Shown one piece after another: positions 41,503 to 51,736 of a DNA stretch of 64,000 nucleotides. Within the stretch, counting starts at the first letter, position 1. Every line of letters begins with the position of its first letter. The notes below the pieces were generated by a model that saw nothing but the letters and a program-made list of their open reading frames with translations, was not told where the DNA came from and made no database searches. Position numbers and translations under genes: made by a program. Origin of the DNA: Streptomyces formicae (lineage in GTDB: Bacteria > Actinomycetota > Actinomycetes > Streptomycetales > Streptomycetaceae); assembly GCF_022647665.1 (NCBI RefSeq), contig NZ_CP071872.1:434001-498000 (forward strand), read 5' to 3'.

Positions 41503-42897
41503 TCATGCCGGACTGTCGCCCTCACCGCGCGACGCCCCCGCGAGTTCCGCCTTGCGTCGGTGCTCCGCGGCCTTCCGCTCGTAGATCGCGGCCATCCGCA
41601 GGTGGTACTCCGGGTTGTCCTGCTCGTAGATGTCGGGGATGCCGTCGAGGTCATCGTCGCGCTCCTCCTCCTCGCACAGCGCCTGGTACGTGCGCACCCG
41701 GCGCTTCAGCAGCGCGGCGGAGAACACCGCGGCGATCAGCGAGCCCATCAGGACCGCGGCCTTGATCTCGCCCGTCAGGGTGGCGTCGCCCGCGAAGGCG
41801 AGCTCGCCGATGAGGAGCGAGACGGTGAAGCCGATACCGGCGAGTGCCGCCACGGCGAACACGTCCGGCCAGGCCAGATCCTCGTTGAGTTCGGCCTTGG
41901 TGAAGCGCGCGGTGAGCCAGGTGCCGCCGAAGATGCCGATCGCCTTGCCGACCACCAGGCCGAGGACGACGCCCAGCGTCTCGGGCCTGCTGAAGACGTC
42001 GTGCAGGGCGTTGCCGGAGACGCTCACGCCGGCCGAGAACAGGGCGAACAGCGGCACCGCGAGACCGGCCGAGACGGGTCGCACGAGGTGCTCGATGTGC
42101 TCACCGGGGGAGTGCTCCTCGCCCTCCCTGTGGTGGCAGCGCAGCATCAGGCCCATCGCGACACCGGCGATGGTGGCGTGGACGCCGCTGTTGTACATCA
42201 GGCCCCAGATGACGAGGGCCAGCGGGACGTACACGTACCAGCCGCGGACGCCCTTGCGCAGGAGCAGCCAGAAGACACCGAGGCCGACGACCGCGCCGCC
42301 GAGAGCGGCGAAGTTGAGGTTGTCGGTGAAGAAGACGGCGATGATCAGGATCGCGAAGAGGTCGTCGACGACGGCGAGGGTGAGCAGGAAAGCCCGGATC
42401 GACGACGGCAGGGACGTGCCGATGACCGCGAGAACGGCGAGCGCGAAGGCGATGTCGGTGGCGGTGGGCACGGCCCAGCCGGCCATGGAGCCGCCGCCGA
42501 CCGCGTTGACGACCGCGTAGACGATCGCGGGTGCGGCCATGCCGCAGATGGCGGCGACGACCGGGAGCGCCGCGGCCTTGGGGTCGCGCAGTTCACCCGC
42601 GACCAGCTCGCGCTTGAGCTCGATGCCGGCGACGAAGAAGAAGATGGCGAGCAGTCCGTCGGCCGCCCAGTGCTGGAGGGAGAGGTCCAGGCCGAGGGCG
42701 GCAGGGCCTATGTGGAAATCGCGTACGGCTTCGTAGCTGCCGCCCAGCACGTTCGCCCAGAGGAGTGCGGCGACCGCGGCCACGAGCAGCAGAACACCGC
42801 CGACGGTTTCGGCGCGCAGCGCGTCCGCCACGAAGGTCCGCTCGGGGAGCGAGAGACGTCCGAGGAACTTGCGCGGGGTGGTGGTGGGCGCGGCCAC
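41503..42897 (-). CDS. nhaA: Na+/H+ antiporter NhaA
   Basis: 464 aa from GTG 42897, preceded by GGAGG; a GTG at 42933 would add 12 residues. Eleven or twelve membrane helices, with the ion-binding pair in TVVDDLFAI-like sequence (LAVVDDLFAILII) and the family segment PTATDIAFALAVL. The hydrophilic C-terminal tail (about 75 aa) is charged. It exports Na+ in exchange for protons. Confidence 0.93.
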   Translation of the reverse strand: MAAPTTTPRKFLGRLSLPERTFVADALRAETVGGVLLLVAAVAALLWANVLGGSYEAVRDFHIGPAALGLDLSLQHWAADGLLAIFFFVAGIELKRELVAGELRDPKAAALPVVAAICGMAAPAIVYAVVNAVGGGSMAGWAVPTATDIAFALAVLAVIGTSLPSSIRAFLLTLAVVDDLFAILIIAVFFTDNLNFAALGGAVVGLGVFWLLLRKGVRGWYVYVPLALVIWGLMYNSGVHATIAGVAMGLMLRCHHREGEEHSPGEHIEHLVRPVSAGLAVPLFALFSAGVSVSGNALHDVFSRPETLGVVLGLVVGKAIGIFGGTWLTARFTKAELNEDLAWPDVFAVAALAGIGFTVSLLIGELAFAGDATLTGEIKAAVLMGSLIAAVFSAALLKRRVRTYQALCEEEERDDDLDGIPDIYEQDNPEYHLRMAAIYERKAAEHRRKAELAGASRGEGDSPA

Positions 42898-43210
42898 GAG
42901 CGGACCTCCGGTCGGGTGGGCATGACTGATCACTTGCCGACCAGACTTCCCGGCACACCTAGGTTTTCTTGTCGCATCATTGATGCGTTCGTTACTTTAC
43001 CTAAGAACATACCCGGGTGTACAACCGGTGTATCTCTGGCGATCTTCACGATAGGCGTAAAAGGGGCACCCGGCGCGTCGCCTCCGGGTGCCCCTGTGGG
43101 TGCTACGAGGTCCGTTCCCCGAGGTCAGCCCTTGAGGTCGGACCCCGGCGTCAGCCCTCCGAGGTAGTCTGCCCGCGGGCGGACCTCGGAAGGTTCACCC
43201 GCGGAGGTCG
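42898..43210. other. Intergenic region between nhaA and acs
   Basis: Contains a terminator (43063-43094) and a stretch with several GAGGTC and GTCAGCCCT copies (43108-43205). No gene seen. Confidence 0.4.
43063..43094 (-). terminator. Terminator of acs
   Basis: GGGGCACCCGG (43063-43073), 10-nt loop, CCGGGTGCCCC (43084-43094). On the minus strand it is followed by TTTT, so it is a classical intrinsic terminator. Confidence 0.85.
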
Positions 43211-45166
43211 TCAGTCCTCCGATGCCGCCGACGGCAGCTTGGACTGGATGAGCTCCATCACGGAGGAGTCGGTCAGGGTCGTGACGTCGCCGAGCTGACG
43301 GTTCTCCGCGACATCCCGCAGCAGCCGACGCATGATCTTGCCGGAGCGCGTCTTGGGCAGCTCGGCCACCGGCAGGATCCGCTTGGGCTTGGCGATCGGG
43401 CCGAGCGTGGCCGCCACGTGGTTGCGCAGATCCGCGACGAGATCGGCGTCCTCGCTCGCGGTGCCGCGCAGGATCACGAACGCCACGATCGCCTGGCCCG
43501 TCGTCTCGTCCGCCGCGCCGACGACCGCCGCCTCGGCGACCTTCGGGTGGGAGACGAGCGCGGACTCGACCTCGGTCGTCGAGATGTTGTGCCCGGAGAT
43601 GAGCATCACGTCGTCGACCCGGCCCAGCAGCCAGATGTCCCCGTCGTCGTCCTTCTTCGCACCGTCCCCGGCGAAGTACTTGCCCTCGAAACGGGACCAG
43701 TACGTGTCGATGAAGCGCTGGTCGTCGCCCCAGATGGTGCGGAGCATCGAGGGCCACGGCTCGGTCAGGACGAGGTAACCGCCGCCGCCGTTGGGCACCT
43801 CGTTGGCCTCGTCGTCGACGACGGTCGCGGAGATACCGGGCAGCGGGCGCTGCGCGGAGCCCGGCTTGGTCTCGGTGACGCCCGGAAGCGGCGAGATCAT
43901 CATCGCGCCGGTCTCGGTCTGCCACCAGGTGTCCACGATGGGGGTGCTGCCGCCGCCGATGTGCTCCCGGTACCAGACCCAGGCCTCGGGGTTGATCGGC
44001 TCACCGACCGAGCCGAGGACGCGCAGGCTGGAGAGGTCGAACTTGGCGGGGATGTCGTCCCCCCACTTCATGAACGTACGGATCGCGGTCGGCGCGGTGT
44101 AGAGGATCGTGACGCCGTACTTCTGGACGATCTCCCAGAAGCGGCCCTGGTGCGGGGTGTCGGGCGTGCCCTCGTAGATCACCTGCGTGGCGCCGTTGGC
44201 CAGCGGCCCGTACACGATGTACGAGTGGCCGGTCACCCAGCCGATGTCGGCGGTGCACCAGTAGACATCGGTCTCGGGCTTGAGGTCGAAGACGGCGTGG
44301 TGGGTGTACGCCGCCTGGGTGAGGTAGCCGCCGGAGGTGTGCAGGATGCCCTTCGGCTTACCCGTCGTACCGGACGTGTAGAGGATGAAGAGCGGCTGCT
44401 CCGCCTCGAACGCCTCGGGGGTGTGCTCGGCCGGCTGGCGGGAGACGATCTCGTCCCACCACACGTCCCGGTCCTCGGTCCAGGCCACGTCCTGACCGGT
44501 GCGGCGCACGACGAGCACGTGCTGCACGCGGTCGACCCGGTTGATCGCCTCGTCGACGGCGGGCTTGAGCGCCGAAGGCTTGCCGCGCCGGTAGCCGCCG
44601 TCCGCCGTGATGACGAGCTTGGCGTCGGCGTCCGCGATGCGAGTGGCGATGGCGTCGGCGGAGAAGCCGCCGAAGACCACCGAGTGCGCGGCGCCGATCC
44701 GGGCGCACGCGAGCATGGCGATGACGGCCTCGGGGATCATCGGCAGGTAGACCGCCACCCGGTCGCCCTTGGTGACGCCCAGCTCCGTCAGGGCGTTGGC
44801 CGCCCTGGAGACCTCGTCCTTGAGATCGGCGTACGTGATGGCGCGGCTGTCGCCGGGCTCGCCCTCGAAGTGGATGGCGACGCGGTCGCCGAGCCCGGCC
44901 TCGACATGACGGTCCACGCAGTTGTACGCGACGTTGAGCGAGCCGTCGGCGAACCATTTGGCGAAAGGCGGGTTCGACCAGTCGAGGGTCTCGGTCGGCT
45001 CGGTGGCCCAGGTGAGCCGCCGGGCCTGCTCGGCCCAGAAGCCAAGCCTGTCCGCCTCGGCCTGCTCATACGCCTCAGCCGTGACATTGGCGCTCGCGGC
45101 CAGCTCGGCCGGCGGCGCGAACCGCCGCTCTTCCTTGAGCAGGTTGGCCAGGCTTTCGTTGCTCAC
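43211..45166 (-). CDS. acs: Acetyl-CoA synthetase
   Basis: 651 aa. P-loop [11 protein letters not shown], the core [10 protein letters not shown], and the C-terminal [11 protein letters not shown] with the lysine that is acetylated for inhibition. It activates acetate through acetyl-AMP. Single cistron; 3' side has an intrinsic terminator. Confidence 0.95.
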   Translation of the reverse strand: MSNESLANLLKEERRFAPPAELAASANVTAEAYEQAEADRLGFWAEQARRLTWATEPTETLDWSNPPFAKWFADGSLNVAYNCVDRHVEAGLGDRVAIHFEGEPGDSRAITYADLKDEVSRAANALTELGVTKGDRVAVYLPMIPEAVIAMLACARIGAAHSVVFGGFSADAIATRIADADAKLVITADGGYRRGKPSALKPAVDEAINRVDRVQHVLVVRRTGQDVAWTEDRDVWWDEIVSRQPAEHTPEAFEAEQPLFILYTSGTTGKPKGILHTSGGYLTQAAYTHHAVFDLKPETDVYWCTADIGWVTGHSYIVYGPLANGATQVIYEGTPDTPHQGRFWEIVQKYGVTILYTAPTAIRTFMKWGDDIPAKFDLSSLRVLGSVGEPINPEAWVWYREHIGGGSTPIVDTWWQTETGAMMISPLPGVTETKPGSAQRPLPGISATVVDDEANEVPNGGGGYLVLTEPWPSMLRTIWGDDQRFIDTYWSRFEGKYFAGDGAKKDDDGDIWLLGRVDDVMLISGHNISTTEVESALVSHPKVAEAAVVGAADETTGQAIVAFVILRGTASEDADLVADLRNHVAATLGPIAKPKRILPVAELPKTRSGKIMRRLLRDVAENRQLGDVTTLTDSSVMELIQSKLPSAASED

Positions 45167-45524
45167 GACATCTCCCTTTCCCAGGGCGTCCTATGTGCCT
45201 ATGTGTCCCAGGCCATAGCTCATCAGTCCGATGCCCGGGTGACAAGGGCCTTCGGGAAATTGGTTTAGACCTGTGTGGTGCGGGTGCTGTGGATTCCGGT
45301 GGGGGGCGACTGCGTCCCTCCTCCCCGGGCGGTGGGGAGGAGGGACCACACGTTTTCACGGATGCCGCGCCCGGCCGGTTCAGAGCGCGTCGGCGCGGGC
45401 CGGCTCCCGGCGGCTTCCGGCCGTGCTCCGGGCGTGCTCCGGTCGGCTCCGGCCGGGCCCAGGGCCCTGGTCGTGGGCACCTTCTTTTCGGGCCAGGCCA
45501 TGGTCGGGCCAGGCCCTGGTCGGG
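45167..45524. other. Intergenic region between acs and the SulP-CA gene
   Basis: 358 bp. Holds the acs promoter, a 13-bp stem terminator (45314-45346) and tandem repeats next to the end of the SulP-CA gene. Confidence 0.45.
45314..45346 (-). terminator. Terminator of the SulP-carbonic anhydrase gene
   Basis: GTCCCTCCTCCCC (45314-45326), loop of 7, GGGGAGGAGGGAC (45334-45346), perfect 13-bp stem. Confidence 0.85.
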
Positions 45525-45531
45525 TCAGGCC
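45489..45531. repeat. 16-bp tandem repeat at the end of the SulP-CA gene
   Basis: CGGGCCAGGCCATGGT (45489-45504), CGGGCCAGGCCCTGGT (45505-45520) and the partial CGGGTCAGGCC (45521-45531), overlapping the stop codon region. Confidence 0.65.
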
Positions 45532-47933
45532 GGTGTGTTCTCCAGCGCCGGTGGCCCGGGCGTCACCCGGTCGAAGACCTCCTCGGCGCCGCCGGTCTTC
45601 GGGTCATCCGCCAGCAGGTACGCCTGCGCTTCGCCGACGTGGAAGTACATCCCGTGGAGTTGCAGGGTGCCTTCGGCAAGTCTGCGGGCCACCGCCTCGT
45701 TTGCGCGGAGATGCTCCAGCTGCTGGACCACGTTCGTCAAGGAGAGCTGCTCCGCCGCGTCGGCGGGCAGTCGTCCGGAGATTCTCGCCCAGGAGTGATG
45801 GCGGGAGCGCATCCGGTCGAGGCTGGGCTGTGCGTGACGCAGCCATCGCTGCAGTGGCGTCGGGGGTGTGCCCTTGTCCTCGCTCTGGGCGCCGTTGAGC
45901 AGTGCCTGCATGGCGCCGCAGCCGGAGTGGCCGCACACGGTGATCGAATCGACCTCCAGTACGTCCACGGCGTACTCGATCGCGGCGGCGACCGAGTCGT
46001 CTCCGCTCTCGGCTCCCGGCTTGGGCACGAGATTCCCCACGTTGCGCACGGTGAAGAGGTCGCCCGGGCCGCTCGCCGTGATCATGCTCGTGACGAGGCG
46101 GGAGTCGGCGCAGGTCAGGAACAGGTGCGAGGGACGCTGGCCCTCGCGGGCCAGCCGCGCCAGCTCGTCGCGCACCAGCGGTGCGGTGTTGCGCTGGAAG
46201 GAGCTGATCCCGCTGGCCAGTTGGTGCAGGTGCTTGCCGTGCTGCCGATGCCGGTGGCGCTGGCCGGGTGACGCGGTGGCGGGGTGCTCCTGGCAGTGGT
46301 GGTTGCGCCAGGGTGTCCAGGGCCGGCAGCAGGCGTGCGACTCGGAGGCGGGCTCGGCGATCCGGCCCCCGGAGCGGCCGGTGAAGACGGCCGTACCGCC
46401 GTGGGCCTCATGGCCCGCCTGCCAGTCGTGCAGCGCCTCGTAGGCCGCGTGGTCCATGAACGAGCCGTCCAGCTCCACCACGGTGTCCGCGTCGTGCGGC
46501 ACCTTGCTGAGCACCCGGCTCAGCCGGGGCACGGCCAGGAACGTCAACTGGCCCCGCACCCGGACCCGATAGGTCCCGTCGCGCTCCTCGACGGTGATCC
46601 GCGTCCTGGTCAGCCGGTGCAGAGCGACCGCGACCGCGACGGCGATCCCGATGGCCACGCCCTCCAGGACACCGGTGAGCACCACCGCTGCCATGGTCGC
46701 CGCGTACACGAGCATCTCGCGGTTCCGCCGCACGCTGCGCAGATGCGTGATGTTGACCATCTGGACGCCCACGACCATCACCAGAGCGGCCAGGGTGGCG
46801 AGCGGGATCAGATCGAGCACCGGCACGAGCAACAGGGCGGCCAGAGCGATCCACAGGCCGTGGAGCATGGTGGACTGCCGGCTGACCCCGCCGGCGGCCA
46901 CATTGGCGGAGCTGCGCACGGCGACCCCTGTGACCGGCAGCCCGCCGAGCGCGCCGGAGATGACGTTGGCCGCGCCCTGTCCCCTCAGCTCCCGGTCGAG
47001 GTTGGCGCGCGGGATGCGGACCGCGGGCTTCTTGCGTGCCGCGATCAGCTTGTCGACCGCCACGGCGGACAGCAGCGACTCCACGCTGCCGACCAGCGTG
47101 ATGGTCAGGACCGCGGCCAGGATGCCCAGCATCGGCCCGTCGGGCAGCTCTGGCAGGGCATGGCTCTGCCAGGACGGAAGGTCGACCCGGGGCAGCCTGA
47201 GCCCCGCGGCCGCGGCCAGCGCGGTCGCGAGGGCCACGGCGGCCAGCGCGGCCGGGATCGTCCGTACGGCTCTGCCGGTCCGCCCCGGGACGCGCGGCCA
47301 GGCGAGCAGTACGGCGATGGTCAGGGCGCTGACGGAGAGCGCGGCGGGATGCAGATCGGCCAGTTGGCCCGGAAGCCCGAGCACATTGTCGATCGCGGAG
47401 CTCTGCGGCGTGCCGCCGAGGACGATGTGCAGTTGTGCGAGCGCGATCGTCACGCCGATGCCGGCGAGCATGCCGTGCACGATCGCCGGACTGACGGCCA
47501 GCGCCGAACGGGCCACCCGCACCACGGACAGCACCAGCTGCGTCAGGCCCGCAAGCACCGTGATGGCACAGGTGGTGCGCCATCCGTACTGCTGGATCAG
47601 ATCCGCCGTGACCACCGTGAGCCCGGCCGCCGGCCCGCTGACCTGGAGCGGCGCCCCGCCCAGCAGGCCGACGACGATCCCGCCGATCGCGGCCGCCACC
47701 AGGCCCGCCTGAAGGGGCGCACCCGTGGCCAGGGCGATACCGAGGGAGAGCGGCAGCGCGATCAGAAAGACGGTGATGGACGCGGTCACATCGGCACCGT
47801 TGATCCGGAAGCCTGTGCCGCTCCCACCACCCCCGCGATCGGGCCCGCCGCGGAAGCGGGACCGGGATCCGTCGGGCTCGTCGCGGTCGTGATGCGGCTG
47901 GTGGTTCGTGCGATGGGGGACGCAGGCAGACAT
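45525..47933 (-). CDS. SulP-family anion transporter fused to a beta-carbonic anhydrase
   Basis: 802 aa from ATG 47933 (GGAGGAG upstream); the frame open to 48101 is not needed. The N-terminal 420 residues form a SulP transporter with about 12 membrane segments. A STAS domain follows (about 455-540), then a His-rich linker (HRHRQHGKHLHQ) and a beta-carbonic anhydrase with zinc motifs CADSR and CGHSGCGAM. Such fusions are thought to import bicarbonate (or exchange anions) and interconvert it with CO2. Function as a bicarbonate uptake system is inference. Confidence 0.9.
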   Translation of the reverse strand: MSACVPHRTNHQPHHDRDEPDGSRSRFRGGPDRGGGGSGTGFRINGADVTASITVFLIALPLSLGIALATGAPLQAGLVAAAIGGIVVGLLGGAPLQVSGPAAGLTVVTADLIQQYGWRTTCAITVLAGLTQLVLSVVRVARSALAVSPAIVHGMLAGIGVTIALAQLHIVLGGTPQSSAIDNVLGLPGQLADLHPAALSVSALTIAVLLAWPRVPGRTGRAVRTIPAALAAVALATALAAAAGLRLPRVDLPSWQSHALPELPDGPMLGILAAVLTITLVGSVESLLSAVAVDKLIAARKKPAVRIPRANLDRELRGQGAANVISGALGGLPVTGVAVRSSANVAAGGVSRQSTMLHGLWIALAALLLVPVLDLIPLATLAALVMVVGVQMVNITHLRSVRRNREMLVYAATMAAVVLTGVLEGVAIGIAVAVAVALHRLTRTRITVEERDGTYRVRVRGQLTFLAVPRLSRVLSKVPHDADTVVELDGSFMDHAAYEALHDWQAGHEAHGGTAVFTGRSGGRIAEPASESHACCRPWTPWRNHHCQEHPATASPGQRHRHRQHGKHLHQLASGISSFQRNTAPLVRDELARLAREGQRPSHLFLTCADSRLVTSMITASGPGDLFTVRNVGNLVPKPGAESGDDSVAAAIEYAVDVLEVDSITVCGHSGCGAMQALLNGAQSEDKGTPPTPLQRWLRHAQPSLDRMRSRHHSWARISGRLPADAAEQLSLTNVVQQLEHLRANEAVARRLAEGTLQLHGMYFHVGEAQAYLLADDPKTGGAEEVFDRVTPGPPALENTPA

Positions 47934-48269
47934 GTTCCCGTCTCCTCCGGGGCGGCGCGGTCGCGGAATGTGGGGGTCGCGGCCGTGGGTCACGGCGTAC
48001 AGCGGCGGGATGTTGAAGCCGGAGTCTCGACGCGCCTCGGCTGGTGAGGGAGTCTCAACTCTCGGTAAATGGATCGTAATGCAGAGTAAAGACTGCGGCA
48101 TGATTTTCGGGGCAAATAGGGCAACTCTTCACCCGTTCTGGTGATTAATCATTTCGGCTCGGCCTGTCACCGCCTCCCCCTTCTCGCGCTGGTGTGAGTT
48201 TGTGTGCACTCGCCGCCATATCGGCCGATAAGCCGCAGATCACTCCACATGAGGGAAGAGGTGGACGGA
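47934..48269. other. Divergent intergenic region
   Basis: 336 bp between the SulP-CA gene and the lipoprotein gene. The stretch around 48060-48140 is relatively AT-rich and probably holds the promoters. No RNA gene recognised. Confidence 0.4.
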
Positions 48270-49469
48270 ATGCCGGCCAGCACGAGAAAGCTCGCCGTCG
48301 GTGCCGCCGGTACGGCACTCGCCGTGGGGATCGCGAGCTGCTCCGGCTCCCTTCCCCATCACGGTGCGCAGGGCGCCGGCGGCGCCAACGCCGTGGTCCG
48401 CCTCATCGGCGACGGCTCCACCGCCTACACCGGCAACCAGCCCGGAGTGTCCAGGCCCGAACGGCTGAAGCCGGGTCAGAGGCCCCCGCAGTTCGTGGTG
48501 TTCTCCTGGGACGGCGCCGGCGAGGACAGCCAGAAGCTCTTCTCGCGTTTCCGGAAGCTGGGCCGGAAGCACGGCGCGACGATGACCTACTTCCTCAGCG
48601 GCGTCTATCTGCTGCCCGAGGACAAGGCATCGGAGTACGAGCCGCCCCAGCATGCACGGGGCAGCTCCGAGATCGGCTTCAACGACTCCCAGGGGATCAA
48701 GGCCACCGTGCGCGAGCTGCGCCGCGCCTGGCTCGAAGGCAACGAGATCGGCACCCACTTCAACGGACACTTCTGCGGTGCGGACGGCGGCGTCGGCAGC
48801 TGGTCGGTCAAGGACTGGAAGAGCGAGATCAGCCAGGCCAAGTCCTTTGTGAAGCACTGGAAGACGAACACGGAGCTGACCTCGGAACCGCCACTGCCCT
48901 TCGACTACGACAAGGAGCTCATCGGCGGCCGCACCCCCTGCCTCGAGGGGCGCGAGAACTTCCTCAAGGCCGCGAGCGAGCTGGGCTTCCGCTACGACAC
49001 CAGCGGCACCGGCGAACAGGTCTGGCCCGACAAGGAACGGGGCATGTGGGACTTCTCGCTCCAGATGATCCCGGTCCCGGGACGCGCCTTCGAATCCCTC
49101 GCCATGGACTACAACTTCATGGTCAACCAGTCGGGAACGAGCAAGGGCGACCCCACCATGCACCGGTACTGGGGCGACCAGATGCGCAACGGCCTGATCC
49201 AGGGCTTCGAGCGGGCGTACTCGGGAAACCGCGCCCCCATGATCATCGGCAACCACTTCGAGTCCTGGAACGGCGGTGCGTACATGCGTGCCGTCGAGGA
49301 GACCGTCGGGGTGGTCTGCGCGAGGCCGGAGACCCGGTGCGTGTCGTTCCGGCAGCTCGCCGACTGGCTCGACGCCCAGGACCCGAAGGTCCTGGCGAAG
49401 CTGCGTACGCTCCCGGTGGGCCAGGCGCCCCGGCAGGGCTGGGAGGCCTTCGTGGCCCCCAGCCCGTGA
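48270..49469 (+). CDS. Secreted lipoprotein with polysaccharide-deacetylase-like fold
   Basis: 399 aa from ATG 48270, preceded by GGAAGAGGTGG. The signal peptide ends in a lipobox IASC (Cys near residue 24). The mature part starts with FVVFSWDGAGEDSQ, then EIGTHFNGHFCG and MIIGNHFESWNGG, resembling the NodB-type metal-binding pattern (D, H, H) of carbohydrate esterase 4, though the motif spacing is unusual. Probable cell-surface enzyme of unknown substrate. Confidence 0.75.
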   Translation: MPASTRKLAVGAAGTALAVGIASCSGSLPHHGAQGAGGANAVVRLIGDGSTAYTGNQPGVSRPERLKPGQRPPQFVVFSWDGAGEDSQKLFSRFRKLGRKHGATMTYFLSGVYLLPEDKASEYEPPQHARGSSEIGFNDSQGIKATVRELRRAWLEGNEIGTHFNGHFCGADGGVGSWSVKDWKSEISQAKSFVKHWKTNTELTSEPPLPFDYDKELIGGRTPCLEGRENFLKAASELGFRYDTSGTGEQVWPDKERGMWDFSLQMIPVPGRAFESLAMDYNFMVNQSGTSKGDPTMHRYWGDQMRNGLIQGFERAYSGNRAPMIIGNHFESWNGGAYMRAVEETVGVVCARPETRCVSFRQLADWLDAQDPKVLAKLRTLPVGQAPRQGWEAFVAPSP

Positions 49470-49553
49470 AGCACGGCGTGAAGTCCGGCGTGAAGTCCCG
49501 CCGCGGAGCCCGCCGGGACGGGCAAGCGCGCGAAGTCCGCCTGGGCCGCCTGG

Positions 49554-50549
49554 TCAGGCCGGTTGCGGAGCACCGGCCTCCAGGGCCCGTTCCCCGAGGA
49601 CGAAGGCGGGGTCGACCTGTGCCGCAAGGTCGGCCCCCGTCTTCGCGTTCCCCCAGCTCTCCGCGTTCTTCAGGTGGAAGTGCACCATCTGCCGTGTGTA
49701 GCGCTCCCAGTCGCGGCGGCCGTACGACGCGTCCGCGGCGTCCTGGAGCGTGCGCAGCGCCGCGAGGTTGGACTCCTCCAGCAGGCCGAAGCGCGGCGGG
49801 CGGCCCTTCTCCATGGCCCGTACCCAGTCCGAGTGCCCGACCGTGACCAACAGATCCTCGCCCACCTGCTCGTGCAGGAACTCCAGATCGTCCTCGCCCT
49901 GCACCTTGTTCCCGACGACCTTCAGCGAGACGCCGAAGTCCCGTGCGTACTCCTTGTACTGCCGGTAGACGGAAACGCCCTTACGGGTCGGTTCGGCGAC
50001 GAGGAACGTCATGTCGAAGCGCGTGAACATCCCGGACGCGAACGAGTCCGAGCCGGCCGTCATGTCGACCACGACGTACTCGTCCGGGCCGTCGACGAGA
50101 TGGTTGAGGCACAGCTCCACGGCCCCCACCTTGGAGTGGTAGCAGGCCACCCCCAGATCCGACTCGGTGAACGGTCCGGTCGCCATCAGCCGGATCTCGC
50201 CGCCGTCCAGCCGGACGGTCCGGGCGCAGGCGTCGTAGACCGGGTTGTCCTCGCGCACGCGCAGCAGTCGCGACCCCTCACCCGGAGGCGTGGTCTTGAT
50301 CATCGTCTCGGCGGAAGCGATCCGGGGATTCGTGCCGCGCAGATAGTCCTTGATGAGCGGGAGGTGTGCGCCCATCGCGGGCAGCGCCGCCGCCCCGTCC
50401 TCGTCGAGTCCGAGCGCTGTGCCCAGGTGCTGGTTGATGTCGGCGTCCACCGCGACGACATGGGCCCGCTGTGCGGCGAGGTGGCGGATGAAGAGCGAGG
50501 ACAGCGTGGTCTTGCCGCTGCCGCCCTTCCCTACGAAAGCGATCTTCAT
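49554..50549 (-). CDS. CooC-like P-loop ATPase (MinD/ParA superfamily)
   Basis: 331 aa. Walker A GKGGSGKTT at residues 7-15, then AVDADINQHLG, and VDMTAGSDSFASG as switch II. CooC proteins help insert nickel into CO dehydrogenase, but such homologs occur widely in actinobacteria without CODH. Upstream there is no ribosome binding site, and TAACCT lies 8 bases before the ATG, so the transcript may be leaderless. Confidence 0.8.
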   Translation of the reverse strand: MKIAFVGKGGSGKTTLSSLFIRHLAAQRAHVVAVDADINQHLGTALGLDEDGAAALPAMGAHLPLIKDYLRGTNPRIASAETMIKTTPPGEGSRLLRVREDNPVYDACARTVRLDGGEIRLMATGPFTESDLGVACYHSKVGAVELCLNHLVDGPDEYVVVDMTAGSDSFASGMFTRFDMTFLVAEPTRKGVSVYRQYKEYARDFGVSLKVVGNKVQGEDDLEFLHEQVGEDLLVTVGHSDWVRAMEKGRPPRFGLLEESNLAALRTLQDAADASYGRRDWERYTRQMVHFHLKNAESWGNAKTGADLAAQVDPAFVLGERALEAGAPQPA

Positions 50550-50651
50550 GTTCACGTAGGTTAGTGCCGTGATCGCATCGAAGGCTCGGGATGCGTGAAG
50601 AAGACCACTCCATCGTGGGGTGTGCCCCTCGGGCGCGTAGCCTCCTTACTT

Positions 50652-51476
50652 ATGAGTACGAACGCCTCTGACCCCCTGGCCGCACTGGGCGCCCTGCCCG
50701 GCGTGGTGGATGCCGTCGACTCCGTACGCAAGGCCGTCGACCGGGTCTATGGGCACCGGATCATGCGGCGCCGTGCCAACGAGGTGGCGTCGGAGGCCGC
50801 GCTGCGCGGAGCCCGGGCTTCCGCGGCGCTCTCCGGGGCCGACTGGGCGCTGGAAGAGGTGCGCCGGCGCACCGATTTCGGCGGTGAGGGGGAGGCCCGG
50901 ACCGTCGGCGCGGCACTGCGGCTGACCGCCGAGGCGGGCCAGCTGCTGTCCATCTGGCGCCAGTCACCCCTTCGGGTGCTGGCCCGACTGCATCTGGTGG
51001 CGGCGGGCGGTGCGGCACCGGACGACACGGTCGGCCGCCCCCGCCTCGTGGGTGAGAAGGTCGACGAGCCGCTGATCGAAGCACCGCTTCCGGACGCCGA
51101 CGAGGTGGCGGGGCGGCTGGACGGGCTCTCCGGGCTGGTCATCGCGGGCAGTTCGGCCCCGGCGCTGGTGATCGCCTCGGTCGTGCACGGTGAACTGCTC
51201 GCTCTGCGCCCCTTCTCCTCGTCCAACGGACTGGTCGCCAGGGCCGCCGAGCGCATCGTCCTGGTCGGCAGCGGGCTCGACCCCAAGTCGATCTGTCCGG
51301 CCGAGGTCGGGCACGCGGAACTCGGCCGTGCCGCGTACGTCGCCGCCTTCGACGGTTACCTGTCCGGGACACCGGAGGGGATGGCGGCCTGGATCACGCA
51401 CTGCGGCCGCGCCGTCGAGCTGGGCGTTCGCGAATCGACGGCGGTCTGCGAGGCGTTGCAGCGGGGCGCCGCCTAG
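50652..51476 (+). CDS. Fic/DOC-fold protein with degenerate catalytic motif
   Basis: 274 aa from ATG 50652. A helical protein with the Fic core LALRPFSSSNGLVAR (residues 183-197), where canonical enzymes have HPFxxGNGRxxR. The catalytic His is replaced by Arg and the nucleotide-binding Gly and Arg (GNGR) by Ser and Leu (SNGL). It was once annotated as an oxidoreductase in this locus. It may be a non-enzymatic or altered-specificity Fic protein. It is divergent from the ATPase gene. Confidence 0.7.
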   Translation: MSTNASDPLAALGALPGVVDAVDSVRKAVDRVYGHRIMRRRANEVASEAALRGARASAALSGADWALEEVRRRTDFGGEGEARTVGAALRLTAEAGQLLSIWRQSPLRVLARLHLVAAGGAAPDDTVGRPRLVGEKVDEPLIEAPLPDADEVAGRLDGLSGLVIAGSSAPALVIASVVHGELLALRPFSSSNGLVARAAERIVLVGSGLDPKSICPAEVGHAELGRAAYVAAFDGYLSGTPEGMAAWITHCGRAVELGVRESTAVCEALQRGAA

Positions 51477-51521
51477 GGAGGGTGCCCCGGGGGCGGGCCG
51501 GTACAGGCCGTACAAAGGGAT

Positions 51522-51549
51522 GCGGCGGTACCGGAATTGGTACCGCCGC
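51522..51549 (+). terminator. 11-bp stem terminator of the Fic-like gene
   Basis: GCGGCGGTACC (51522-51532), loop GGAATT, GGTACCGCCGC (51539-51549). Confidence 0.75.
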
Positions 51550-51736
51550 TGGCACGTCCGCCCAGTTACCAAGCGTCCTCGATATGTTGCCCATCAGGTC
51601 GGAAACTTTGTCCGTCACCTGGTGCGGCTGGCCCGTAATCGACGGGTCGACGTCGCGTGGGTGCTCGGCGTCCATGCTTCGGTCCGTGGGCCTTTTTCTG
51701 CGTGATTGGTGATCCTCTCGGATGTCCCAGGTCTCG

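Noticed and set aside
43418..45268. 616-aa plus-strand frame over acs
   Set aside because: Shadow of acetyl-CoA synthetase, which is unambiguous.
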